This document shows, in pieces, positions 37,301 through 47,319 of a stretch of DNA of 64,000 bases. The stretch covers positions 285,554 through 349,553 of the forward strand of contig WHVA01000052.1 of assembly GCA_015179125.1 (NCBI GenBank), written 5' to 3'. A program made the position numbers and the translations under genes. The stretch is from Gautieria morchelliformis. Its lineage: Eukaryota; Basidiomycota; Agaricomycetes; Gomphales; Gomphaceae. The notes beneath the pieces are model-generated. The model did not search any database. It was not told the DNA's origin and was given only the letters and a program-made list of their open reading frames with translations. Every line of letters begins with the position of its first letter. The stretch's first letter is position 1.

Positions 37301-37523
37301 CCTTCCGGTGGTCCCGAGAATAGGACCATGTCCTGGGCTACTTGGCAGCGTGAGTAGAGCCCAATACTACGCAGTGATGCCGCTGCTGACTCCAGTTGTA
37401 ACCTTAGCCAACCCGGGGTATGCGCCTACCCCGCCATCCCAGGAACCAGAGCTAGTGGCCCCAGAACGTCCCATGGGTCTTTTCGGTCCTCGTTCTCCAA
37501 ACTCATTTCCGCCAAACATCTAA
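25360..37523 (+). CDS. Giant PH-like, Ser/Pro-rich, RS-repeat and coiled-coil protein
   Basis: A 15-exon model stays in frame and totals 11,418 nt (3,805 residues): 25360..26529, 26581..26948, 27004..29698, 29759..31258, 31309..31434, 31484..31615, 31676..31732, 31789..31972, 32017..36495, 36547..36621, 36677..36768, 36821..36915, 36970..37035, 37087..37349, 37408..37523. Residues about 391-525 look like a PH domain (PIRLGQLWYLNV, WLRTQAILYPHVLIL, ending RVRWVGAIWEAL), which usually binds phosphoinositides or proteins at membranes. Then come about 1,100 Ser/Thr/Pro-rich residues, helical segments around MIRRTEDMLGQILERL and EILNLLRENREAHHAS, an Arg/Ser array (about 2,366-2,840), and a Glu/Arg coiled coil (about 3,260-3,570). 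The tail is Pro/Gly-rich. I know no named homologue. A 60-nt intron at 29699-29758 is in frame and optional. If the first acceptor at 31477 is used, translation stops at once (about 1,953 residues), so two products, or two genes with the second starting at ATG 31484, are possible. Confidence 0.75.
32560..34320 (+). repeat. Arg/Ser repeat array, units of 60-63 bp
   Basis: About 25 units of 20-21 residues, SRSRSSHRSHTQPIILGRPR and variants, alternate with EQPTRRHSRSSHRTHPEP-type units. The first four units (32,890-33,150) are almost identical 63-mers ending IIIQGQ. Because every unit length is a multiple of three, another sense frame (32635-34437) and an antisense frame (34280-32664) also stay open. 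Those are by-products. Confidence 0.9.
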
Positions 37524-37984
37524 ACCGTACATGGTTTGATATGAGCTTATGCGCTTATGACTGCTTCCTATTAGTACTTACCAATTCTTACAAAAATTTC
37601 TTTTCTTCTTCCAAGACCATGCCCACATGATGCCCTTACACGCTGTATAATAATGACTAGTCATAAAATCCTAAACTCGCAGTTCTAAAGCAGCTTCGCG
37701 TGAGAAAAAGTTGTAGACGCGTACGTAAGACAAATTTTCAAAGTCGAGCTGTCGTCGGCGTACTCTCGGCATCTCACCGGCCAGGCTCCTGGGTCAGCCA
37801 GCAGTTGCGGGATGTGATGCTGTCAGAACTGTCAGCTATGGACTTCTGGTTATGGCTGGAAAGGGAGATGAGCATCGAGCGGAGCTTTACAGTAAAATCG
37901 AGCTGTAATCTATCTCTATAAAAATGTCCCGTGACCGATATCAACCGATCCTAACAGAAACATCACCACACCTCAAGTCCCACC
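37524..37984. other. 3' flank of the PH/RS gene
   Basis: This is the downstream region of the giant gene. The segment 37660-37765 recurs after the duplicate at 40497-40605, so it was copied with it. No other gene was seen. Confidence 0.5.
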
Positions 37985-40497
37985 CGGTGCCACCTCCCTG
38001 GAACCGGGTCGATTCCCACTGGCCTCATCTTTGACCGACCGACTCGATCCCGCCCTCGCTCTTCCTATCTAAGTCATACCCATCCCGTGTTGGGACCTGG
38101 AGATCCCGGGCGGCACCTGACGCGTCGCACTGGAAGACAAAGGACCAATGGACAAGAGGAAGACAAGGGATATAGGAAATACAAGGAACAAAGGAGACAA
38201 TAAGATTATAATTAGTACAAGCTTTCTTATATATAAGGCAGCGACCAGAGGTCGCTGCTCGACATCGAATCTACTACTTCGGCCTATATCCCGTCATCAT
38301 TGAACAACCCACTCGACACCGCTCTCGTTCTTCTCATCGAAGTCATGCCCAGCCCTCCACCTTTGAACGACCCACCCGATCCCGCCCTCGCTCTTCCTGT
38401 CTAAGTCATACCCAGCCCGTCATCATTGAACAGCCCACTCGACCCCAGTCTCGTTCTTCCCATCGAACTCATCCTGAACCCGTCGTCATTGGACGACCCA
38501 CCCGATCCCGCTCTCGTTCTTCCCATCGAACACCCCAGCCCCTCATCTTTGACCGACCGACCCGATCCCGCTCTCGCTCTTCCTCTCGAGGTCATACCCA
38601 GCCCCTCATCCTTGAATGACGCACCCGATCCCGCTCTCGCTCCTCCCATCGCCGTTCTCCCTCACAGCCAATCATTGTTTCCGACAGGCTGAGATGCTCT
38701 TGCTGCCGGGGTTCCGGTTATCATAGTCCATCCGGGCCCATTAGTCTGGTTCGTGACAGACGCCGACGCGGTTCTCGATCCAGGTTCCCCCCGTCTGAGG
38801 TTGTCATTCCGGATTTTGATCGTTTTGCGGAAGCATTCAACGATGCAGAGGACGAGCGGAGAATACGCCACCATGATGCTGAGCGACTTCGTGATGAGCG
38901 AGCGGTGGAAGCCGAAAGTCGCCGAGATGAGGACTTCTGTGAGCGCGAGGCAGAACGTCAGAGGATCTTTGAGGAAGGTGAGAAGAGACGGGACGAACTA
39001 CGGGTTATCAGCAGACCAAGTGGACCAAGCGAAGACGAGGGACAGCCTGAGTCTACAGCTGAGGACATCCATCCTAGTCAAAAGAGTCCGTCAGACATTG
39101 TGACTGAGGACGGGAAGTCCCCAGAAGTCGGTGTGGAAGATGAAGTCGCACGCATCAAAGAAGAGCACGAGCAGAACATCAGGGTACTACTACAAGAATG
39201 CGAGGATGAGCGTGCACGCCTTCGCGAGGAGCATGACCAGAATGTCAAAGTACGGGAACAAGAATGGGAGGACGAGCGCGTACGCATCCAGGAGGAGCAT
39301 GAGAACGAGCTCAATGCCCTGCGGGAAGAACAGAATGAGGTGCAGGAAGAACTAGTGACCTTCCGAGAGACAACGGAGGCGGATAAAATTGAAAGGGAAC
39401 GGGTTGAGACCGAACGGATTGAGCGGCAAGAAATGGAACACCAGGATCAGGTCTCGGGTCTTCGCGCTCAACTCGAGGAGATTACAAACACGTTGGACGC
39501 GAAGACAGCTGAATGCGAGGGTCTTCAAGCCTTGATCGACGAACGGTCGGCAGAAAAAGAAGAGAGGCGAACCAAGAAGGTCGAAGAATTCCAGTCCTTA
39601 AAGGACCTTGTGCAACGCATTGTTGATGAAACTGAAGCGGCCAAGGCTATAGCAGCTGAGGAAAGAGAGCGTAATGCCGAAAAGCCAGGTAGGCTAGCTA
39701 TTCAACATTTGGCCTTCTCTTAATCTAACTAACTGTTCCCCAGGAATTGATGTTGTTCTTGAGAAGCTCCAGGAGCAGAATGCGGAGCAGAAGACAGTCC
39801 TGCAGGATATGGCTAGTGGTAAGTCTTCAGTCGGAAGCCATTTCTAGTATACTTATCGTGAGCCATTTCAGGTTGGCTCAAGGAAAGCGAAAGGCTGCAC
39901 ACTGAGACCTTGGACACTGTCAAGGCCACTGCTAACGTACAGGTGCCTTATAATGTACAAGAAGTAAGTCGCTTATGCCTAACGATGCCATACCTCATCT
40001 TAATATGCGATATAGTACCTTAATCAATTCAGTCTAGCCTTGGCTAACGAAGTACGAATGCTCTTGGACGAAGTTGAAAGCTTCGTGAAGAAAAACGCAG
40101 CCTCCAATAGTACGAGCCCTCGCGTCTTCCTCCACCCCACCGCTTACATCGGTTTTACAATGAACTAGGCTGTTTGATGTGTATGAGGAGTAAATATGGA
40201 CCAGGTGGCGAGTTTGATCCCGACTGGTGCGTGTTTATTTTGCCTCGTCATGTTTGTGCTCATGGTTGTTGTCTTAGGAAACCCGTTGTTCCACCTTATG
40301 TCCCTGGAGATGGCGGCCCTCCACCGCCCGGCGGTGGTCCTCCTCCTCCTGGGGGACCACTCCCCCCGGAGCCAGTCATCCCGCCTGCCAAACCCGCTTG
40401 GCGCAATGTTCATCCGCCGCAGCCTCCAAAAGCGTCAGCAAAGGGAAGCGAAGAAGCTGCTGCTGCTGCCGGACCTTCCGGTGGTCCCGACTAATGA
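37985..40497 (+). pseudogene. Tandem partial duplicate of the PH/RS gene 3' part
   Basis: It starts inside RS repeats, then jumps from the end of the array to the coiled coil (38800 matches 35520), so about 1.2 kb of the parent is deleted. It then follows parent exons 8-13 closely, with the same introns. Breaks: a CGA-to-TGA stop in the last RS units near 38620, a one-base deletion near 40075 that shifts the exon equivalent to 36821-36915, a deletion just before the end, and an LTR insertion at 38088. The coiled-coil frame itself is open for over 270 codons (38905-39690). Without start or PH domain it is best called a pseudogene. Confidence 0.85.
38088..38287. mobile_element. 200-bp solo LTR-like insertion in the RS repeats, target duplication ATCCCG
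   Basis: The insert begins TGTTGGGACCTGG, ends GGCCTAT, and is flanked by ATCCCG at 38082-38087 and 38288-38293. Removing it restores the RS repeat exactly as in the parent gene. Inside are a TATATATAAGG box and a hairpin (GCAGCGACC, AGA, GGTCGCTGC), as in LTR promoters. The TGTTGG start suggests a Ty1/copia-type LTR; the 3' end lacks the usual CA. Confidence 0.65.
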
Positions 40498-41122
40498 CTA
40501 GCCATCAAATCCTACACTCGCAGTTCTAAAGCAGTTTTGCGCGAGAAAAAGTTGTAGACTACGTAAGACAAAATTTCAAATTCGAGCTGTCATCAGCGTA
40601 CTCTCGGCCATTTTTGTAAAGAATGAACCAAGTTTGGGTCCTGACATTCACCGGCCAGGCTTCTGGGTCAGCCAGCCGTTGTAGAGGGTGTTGATATCCA
40701 AATTGGGCGGGATGCGATGCTGTCAGAATTGTCAGCTATGGACTTCTGATCGAGGATGCGGGGTAACCACGATCCAATGGTCGGTTTGAATTGATGTGAC
40801 TCCCGGGCCGGTATTTGGACGTTATCGTGGGATCTCATTACTAACTGGTATGTAGTCCTAGCTCAAGCTGACTGCAGCCACCAAGCCCTAGTTCCTCAAC
40901 TGCTGCTCTCAGCTTCTTTCTTTGCCCTCTCTCCAGCTGAGAGGGCAAATAAACAAGCTGAGAGGGCCAATCAAGCAGAGAACAGGGTGCGGGAGTTAGA
41001 ACGGCTAGAGGTTTAGCAACTGAGCTAATATTTGAAAACCAAGGTTTTATAAAGGGTTGTCCTACTTAAGCCGCCAATTAGCTTCTTTGCTGGACTACAC
41101 CTGGCAGCTCAAAGCAGTTTAT
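40498..41122. other. Intergenic after the tandem duplicate
   Basis: The first about 110 bp match the parent gene 3' flank. An imperfect inverted pair of AGCTGAGAGGG-type words lies at 40905-40965. Nothing else was seen. Confidence 0.4.
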
Positions 41123-42147
41123 CTAGTCACAAATACCTCCTGCAGACACAGCACCACTTCGCATCCACGCCTTGACTCTTTCTTCGCCGCTTATTTCATC
41201 CTGGCTGAGAGCGAGACTGTTAGGGTAATGCGCACCCTGCCACGAGTCATAGACTGCGCGTACGGCGGGGATAAGCCGACACTGAGCATAGCCATCGACC
41301 GCGTCAAGGATGAATGCTACTCGAAGAGCATCGTCAGGCAGTGTGAGGTCAAAATCCCTGAAAGGCGACAGTCCCGAGACCGAATGATCAGTCTGTGGAA
41401 GAGGGACAGAAATGTGTTTCTATAACGGCATGCATCAAACCCCAGGCCAGGAATCCATATTCCTAGTAGGCTTACCCCAGGTGTTGTCATACTCCAATCC
41501 ACGTGAAATCGAACAACGTTACGATCAAACATGACACCAAAAACTGGTAGGCTGATCCCGCAAGAGCTCATCTGGGCAAGCACCGTGCTTGTAGCCATGA
41601 CACTGAAAGAACGCAAAGCAGCAGGCTCAGGTGTGTCGCGGAGCTGCGAAGCGACCTGGGACCGCGTAGAGAAAGCTGCAGCAAAGAGCACGGGGACAGC
41701 GCTTTTGGAGGGAATTACTTGATCTGGGGCGATCATTCCAACTTCGGGACCAACTGGAATGGCTCCAAATGGGTGCAATTTGCGGACACTCAGAATTTTG
41801 GAGGCAGTAGGTGAAAGGTCATTCTGAAGAGAGAACTGATCCTTTGTTTGCAGAGACCATGCTTCCGACGATCTATATTCGAGCAGGCGGGTTCAGGCGT
41901 GAGGAGTGTTAGCAATAGAATTTTCTTACCTTAGAAGGCGTCCTCGAGCACACCTGGCTATCAGAGGAAGATGTATTTGAGTGGCCCAATATTCATCTGG
42001 ACTCGGGTCACCACTCTCCTGGACAAGGCGTATTGTGGCACGGTGGACCTCTAGCGCGGCGGAGGCTATAGCCAGACCATTTTCAGTGTTAAGCTGAGGA
42101 TACAACGAAGCATCCTCACTAAGAATATTGGGATCGGAGTTCGTCAC
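41123..42147 (-). CDS. Unrecognised multi-exon protein
   Basis: On the minus strand, exons ..42147-41930, 41872-41476 and 41419-41123 splice in frame at GT-AG sites and end at a TAG. The product, about 304 residues as far as it can be followed, contains DPNILSEDASLYPQLN, then KLHPFGAIPVGPEVG, VFGVMFDRNVVRFHVDWS and LPDDALRVAFILDAVDGYA. I do not recognise the family; there are no membrane segments or known catalytic motifs. The start is unclear: the same frame continues upstream through a TGA (42203 region) and a TAG before an ATG near 42470, so either 5' introns or decay are involved. It is divergent from the GMD fragment. Confidence 0.5.
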
Positions 42148-42596
42148 ATGTGCGAAGAAGTCTTGTAATGGATCAGAGACATGATGCTGCTCGGTATCAT
42201 ATCACGAAAGCTCCTGCATAAGCCAACCAAAATGTAAGCTCACCGCGTTAAACCTTGAGCGAGGAATGCGATGGAAAAATAGGAAGATGCTGTAAATGGC
42301 CTTCTACTTTTTGGACGGGTCGGGACGACGGGGAAACGGCGATGTGGAGGTGAGGCCGATGGAAAAGAACACGCAGGATAGAACTTTTATGAGAATTTCG
42401 CTGAAGACACCAAGTATCGCACCAGACCAGGTACGAGACTGCGACACCGGTGGAAACGCAGGAGGTAGCATAAAGCGCTGGATTTCGCCGTATGCTGTAC
42501 GCCTAGATGTATCTTGTTGGCTGTAGAAGTGTGACGTCTATCCATTGTATGTACTCAATCGATTAAAGTGGTTCTTTACGCTACGGGAGTCCGTAG

Positions 42597-42932
42597 AGAC
42601 AACAACCTACTCCCGAGGAGTTTGTCCTCGCAACAGGAGAAACGCAGTACGTGCGCGAATTTGTTGCAAAGTCGTTTGCAGCAGTTAGAATCGAAATCCG
42701 GTGGGTCACGATGCCCTCGCATTATTTGTCGGTCTGCTCATGGTCAATTCAGCTGGGAGGGCAAGGGCATAGATGAAGTGGGCATCAATGTGCACACAGG
42801 CAACGTGGTCGTCAGAATTGACCCCTGGTATTTCCGACCTGCCGAAGTCGAGTATGTCTTTATGCGCCTGTATTATTTGACCTGCATGCTCGGCTCACAT
42901 GCTCTTTAGGCAATCCCGCGAAAGCTGAAAGA
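42597..42932 (+). pseudogene. GDP-mannose 4,6-dehydratase, C-terminal fragment
   Basis: The frame reads QQPTPEEFVLATGETQYV, then across an intron (42701-42752) WEGKGIDEVG, VVVRIDPWYFRPAEVE, and after a second intron (42852-42909) GNPAKAERVL in a shifted frame. These are the last about 80 residues of GDP-mannose 4,6-dehydratase, which makes GDP-4-keto-6-deoxymannose on the way to GDP-fucose. The LLL preceding GNP is missing, the N-terminal Rossmann domain is absent, and a copia gag fragment begins at 42933. It is a dead fragment. Confidence 0.8.
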
Positions 42933-43440
42933 GTACTATGCTGATTTTGCTCAGATCGGTGGATTCGAACTTTCTTGTCAGAACCTTCCACGCTTCTTTG
43001 CACTTGTCGGTCATGTCGATTGCCGTTTGGAGCTCCGGTGATATGCAGAGTAGGATCTGGCTGTAAGCGACGTTGTTTTTGTCATCCCATTTGACTTGAC
43101 GTTGTGTTAGGGTGGCATTGTCGATCATGTTAGTCCCGGCGATGGTGATCTGTTGGTTAACAGCGGTGGGGTAAGGGTCTGTACCGGTGATGATCTTGTA
43201 TAGTCCTCTGTGCCTGGCCGTTGCTAACAGTTCCCTCTTCCAGGACATCCAATTGTCCTTTCCCAACTTCGGCTTTATGTCTCGGAACTTGTGGATGTCG
43301 TGTTTTGGGGTTATGCAAGTCGATACCGTTGCTTGATGCATGGTAGAGCTCAGTGAGACTCTTAATCTGACAAAGTATCTGAATGGGAGTGTTGTGATCT
43401 GGTAGACGTATGATTCAAGCCCCAAATGAAGCTGAGTCAA
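42933..43440 (-). mobile_element. Ty1/copia gag fragment
   Basis: The minus strand reads FRDIKPKLGKDNWMSWKREL, then TDPYPTA, VAYSQILLCISPELQTAI and AWKVLTRKFESTDLSKI. This is the UBN2-type gag N-terminal region of Ty1/copia elements. It is cut at 42933 where the GMD fragment begins. No pol is present. Confidence 0.8.
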
Positions 43441-44280
43441 GCTATGTTCGAGAGATAAGGATTTGAGAGTGTATAAGAGCTATATGTGTTTTGACAGAAG
43501 TGACGCAGGTTTAAATGTGTTTCAAGACAAGTGGAATCTCTGAGAAATTGTGAGTTCAATTGACTACCTTTCTAGTGTACATGCGACAGCTATTTAACCG
43601 TTGTGTAGGATGAGCTAGAACGAAAGGGGTGTTACCGGCACAGGTAAGATAGAAGTCATCTTAAACTGGCACCCCTTACATAAGCTGAGCACAGTCCAAC
43701 GGCGAGCTCAATAACACTCGAAGGCAAGGACTTTTTGCCAAATGGCTTCCTAGAGTCTCTTTGGGACATGTCTACCTACAATCCTTAGGAGAGACTTAGA
43801 ATATATCTATATTTCTTGAGGAGATATATAGCATCCAAAATGGGACATACAAAAAATACCAAATTATTTTTCTGATGTCCTAGAATGATTTCCTGCAAAT
43901 TTGGTTTTTGGACCTATGGAATTTGGTGGTCACGTGATAAATCACGTGACCTAGTTGTCAGCCTTTCGAACCTTTGGATGACGCATGAAAAAAGCTTCAA
44001 ACCACTCTGGGGCCCTTGCTACACATTTCTACTGCTTAAATCGGGGTTTAGGTAGGTACAACCTTACACTAGGTGAGTTCCACTGCAGGCCGCTTGCTTA
44101 GTCGTCACTTTGACTGCCTGGCAGGTTGTGCTTGACCCCGTTCACACATTCAGGCCTCAGGGGTCGCACTCCTATTTTTCGTGCCATCCACTTCACTAGT
44201 TGCTTGTCTCTCTTGAGGTATGCATACCCTTTGTCTCAGACCGCATTCTTCTAAAGATGCTGACACTCGCAGGCTGCATA
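43441..44280. other. Probable copia leader/LTR remnant and intergenic DNA
   Basis: The copia gag start faces this region, so LTR and leader sequence is expected. A 35-bp stretch at 43642-43676 (AAGATAGAAGTCATCTTAAA) recurs inverted at 49140-49175. LTR ends could not be fixed. A 10-bp-arm palindrome, GGTCACGTGA TAAA TCACGTGACC, lies at 43928-43951. Confidence 0.4.
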
Positions 44281-44585
44281 CGGTGTACCTAAGCCGCCAG
44301 GCTGAAAAACGTGATTTTGAACTTTTGAAATTCCGCTACAGTATTTAGCTCAGTTTCTCTACACACACTAGTGCATAGTCTCCAGTCCAATTTTAGGTAA
44401 AATTTCTCGCTTCATGCTGACATGTCTTGCAGGAGTACGTACCTTTGCTTGAGTTCGCACTCGAAAGAAACCGCCACCCAAGCCTCGAAGGCACCTCGCA
44501 GAGGTCTCCAGGTTGTCTTATCGGCAAGTCAAGGTTTGGGTGCGTCTCTCCACAATAATCTGTCTTACTCGCTATAGTCCTTGCC
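44281..44585 (+). repeat. Inverted duplication, left arm (right arm 46681-46978)
   Basis: It runs from GTGTACCTAAG to CGCTATAGTCCTT and is the reverse complement of 46681-46978 with about 10 percent differences. Both arms contain a coding-like piece EYVPLLEFALKRNRHPS (Glu for Lys in this arm) followed by RFGCVSPQ or VKVWVRIS, so a gene segment was duplicated in inverted orientation. Confidence 0.75.
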
Positions 44586-44618
44586 CACAGTTCCAAAACT
44601 ACCACAGCCGAAAAGACA

Positions 44619-45294
44619 TGTTACGTATCGAGATCTCCACTAAGTCGGAACTGGAAAGGACGGCAGCTTCAACTTATAGGTTGCGCCCCCGATGAACTAT
44701 CGTCCTAAGTATTTCGGAACTGAGTCGGAAGTCGGAAAGTACTGAACCAAAGGTTTGGTCAGAACTTGTGTCAGAACTAAGGCGGAAGGCTGAGAGGGAC
44801 TGAGATCTTGCTAGACTCGCTGTGCTAAGAACAGGAGATGGAGCGAAGGAAATCAAGTATCGAAGGTGATTATCTGATTGCAGAATAACAGACATACATG
44901 AGGGGTTTTTATACAAAGCGCAGAACAACAAGTAATGGTATGGTACTAAGCAAATTCCGGGGGAAGCGGAAGTCAAGTAGACAATGCGTGGGAACTAACT
45001 ATTGGGAACAATGGGACTACAAGGGGGGTTCAGGGTAAGGTAGAACAATGGCAAAGAACAAGGGGTCGGAAAACATATCTGACAACGAACTACAAGGATG
45101 ACCGGATATATGATCTTGATGAACGATGAAGCGGGTCCGGTGGCTCCGAGTAATAGAGTTGAAAGAACAAGGGAAATGTACATGGGGCGGAATGTCGGAA
45201 ATATCGGAGGGGCGGAATGTGTTGCGGAAATATCGGAGGTGCGGGAGGTGTGGCGGAACTGAGGGTCGGAAGTCGGAAATGAATGGTCGTAACA
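44619..45294 (-). mobile_element. Solo LTR, family D, with target duplication AGACA
   Basis: It begins TGTTACGTATCG, ends GGTCGTAACA, and is flanked by AGACA at 44614-44618 and 45295-45299. At 676 bp it is the longest copy of the family. It sits about 30 bp inside the left arm of the inverted duplication. Confidence 0.88.
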
Positions 45295-45299
45295 AGACA

Positions 45300-46680
45300 C
45301 CCCCGCCAAATCAAAGTGTGTCAGGCCCCCCGCTCCTAAGGCTTTTGAAGAGATGAAGGAACGTCTTGGCGACTCTGCGCGGGAGATGCTGTCGAAGGCA
45401 CACCCATTGTTGAAGAAGCTTAATATCGACCCTACTGAACACTACGGTGATACGCCACCTGAGTTGAGTACACACGCCTCACTAACCTTGATACCATCAT
45501 ATAGCTTGATGTCATTTTAGGTTGTTTCTGTTCTGTTCAAGTAGGCTCTATATATATGGAGAAAATATACATTTTTGATTGATATAAAGAATGCCGAATC
45601 ACTCCAGCGTGGAGTTGCTGGCTGTGCTTATCTCCTATGATTTTCTTCACTGTGATTTGATGTGTCTCTGGCATCTTGGTGTGCTTCTCTGCTTTGGGTT
45701 TGCTCTGATGTCTCTTGCGCCCTGATGACATCTTCTATCGCAAGGAGGACTGCTCCTTCTCACACTCAGTCAACTCGCTCTCTCACACGGCCCCTCCTTT
45801 CCAGATAAATCCTGAGCAGCTGCATAACTGTAGCACTCGCCACCTTCTGTCCGCAACCAGTGTCTAGCGCGCTCTACCCTCATCACATCCATCTATTCAG
45901 CTCTTTTATTGCCGCTGTTTTTGTTCTCATCTCTTGGTTCACGCTTCCCTACGACCTCGCCCTCTGATTCGAGTTCTTCGGCTCCTGCTCATCTCGTACA
46001 GTCCGGCTCGGGACATCACGCCCTTCCACTCCGCCTTTCTAGATAAGTCCCGGGCACCTGTGTAGCAGTTGCCATCCCGCTGTCCGTGTCTTAATGGTCA
46101 TGCGCAGACAACCAGGAAAGCAATAAAGATTGACTCCCCCAGGCAGGTTATCTGATTAGGAGACCGATGCAGCACATTAATCTGCGAACCTCTCGTAAAA
46201 ACCAGCTTACAAGCTTGATAATCGTCTCCGAGTACTGTTAACATGCCATAAAGAGAATGAGGGGAAAAAAAAGTAAATATGACAGACAGTGTGCTTCAGC
46301 CAGTTCTGAGTTTGTGGGGATAATTTCGCAAAAACCTCGTTGTATCCCAGGGCTCGCTGCTCTTCACTGAGGAAAGAGGTTCTTCTATTTCACCAATAAT
46401 AGAAAAAAGGGTGACATACCTGTCAAACAAACCCTTTCCAGGCCTAAACCATGAAGCAGTACTACCGATCCTCTTGTCTTGACCTACAGTAATGATATAC
46501 AGTTCATCCTCGAGAGCAGTCACCCGTATTGAAGCATGGCAGAAGTCACGTTGCAGACTCATATCGCCTCCTAATAATGCTTTACTGAGTGGGTGTAGCT
46601 GAATTAATAAGATTGAAAGCTGGAGATATCGAGGCATCATAAAGAAGCATATGCACTTCTGACTTCTGGCATTTTGACTA
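45300..46680. other. Gene-fragment region between inverted arms
   Basis: 45340-45470 encodes a charged helical piece (FEEMKERLGDSAREML, then HPLLKKLNIDPTEHYGD) with no start or continuation. 46296-46640 minus has a 114-codon frame with GGDMSLQRDFCHASIRV that probably belongs with the right-arm coding piece. 45788-45855 and 46030-46085 are similar to each other. No family was recognised. Confidence 0.35.
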
Positions 46681-46978
46681 TGTAAGGACTATAGCGAGTA
46701 AGACAGATTATTGTGGAGATACGCACCCAAACCTTGACTTGGCGATAATACAACCCGGCACGGCTTGGGTGGCGATTTCTTTTGAGTGCGAACTCAAGCA
46801 AAGGTACATACTCCTGCAAGACATGTCAGCGTGAAGCGAGACATTTTACCTAACATTGGACTGGAGACTATGCACTAGTGTGTGTAGAGAAACTGAGCTA
46901 AGTACTATAGCGGAATTTCAAAAGTTCAAAATCGCGTTTTTCAGCCTGGCACTTTAGGTACACGATAGGCTGCAGTCT
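46681..46978 (-). repeat. Inverted duplication, right arm
   Basis: This is the reverse-complement partner of 44281-44585. It holds the better coding version of the duplicated segment, with an open minus frame joining YRQVKVWVRIS. Confidence 0.75.
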
Positions 46979-47319
46979 TGTTGAGACTTGTCAGGGTTTG
47001 TGTCATTGAAATGTCACGTGTGTCTCAGCGGGTATTTAGCGTCCCCTTCATTGCCTGTTTGAGTCCATCACACCTGCACTCTGCACCGGTAATGCTTCTG
47101 TAAATATAATGTTTGGCTTGCTGCCTCGCTCCTGCTGACTTTGCGCATTTCAGTTTATAGCATTTTGAGCCTTGCTGGCATCCCCCTCTAACCTTGCTCT
47201 AACCTGCTTTGCTGGCACAAGGAAGGTTTATAGATACCTACAAAAAAGGGTTGAATGGGGCACAAGCTGTCTGGGAAAACCATAAGTACCATGGCCATCG
47301 TACTTTACCTCCAAACGTG

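Noticed and set aside
38905-39690. Independent coiled-coil gene
   Set aside because: It is the 3' duplicate of the giant gene: introns and flank match the parent, and start and neighbouring exons are broken.
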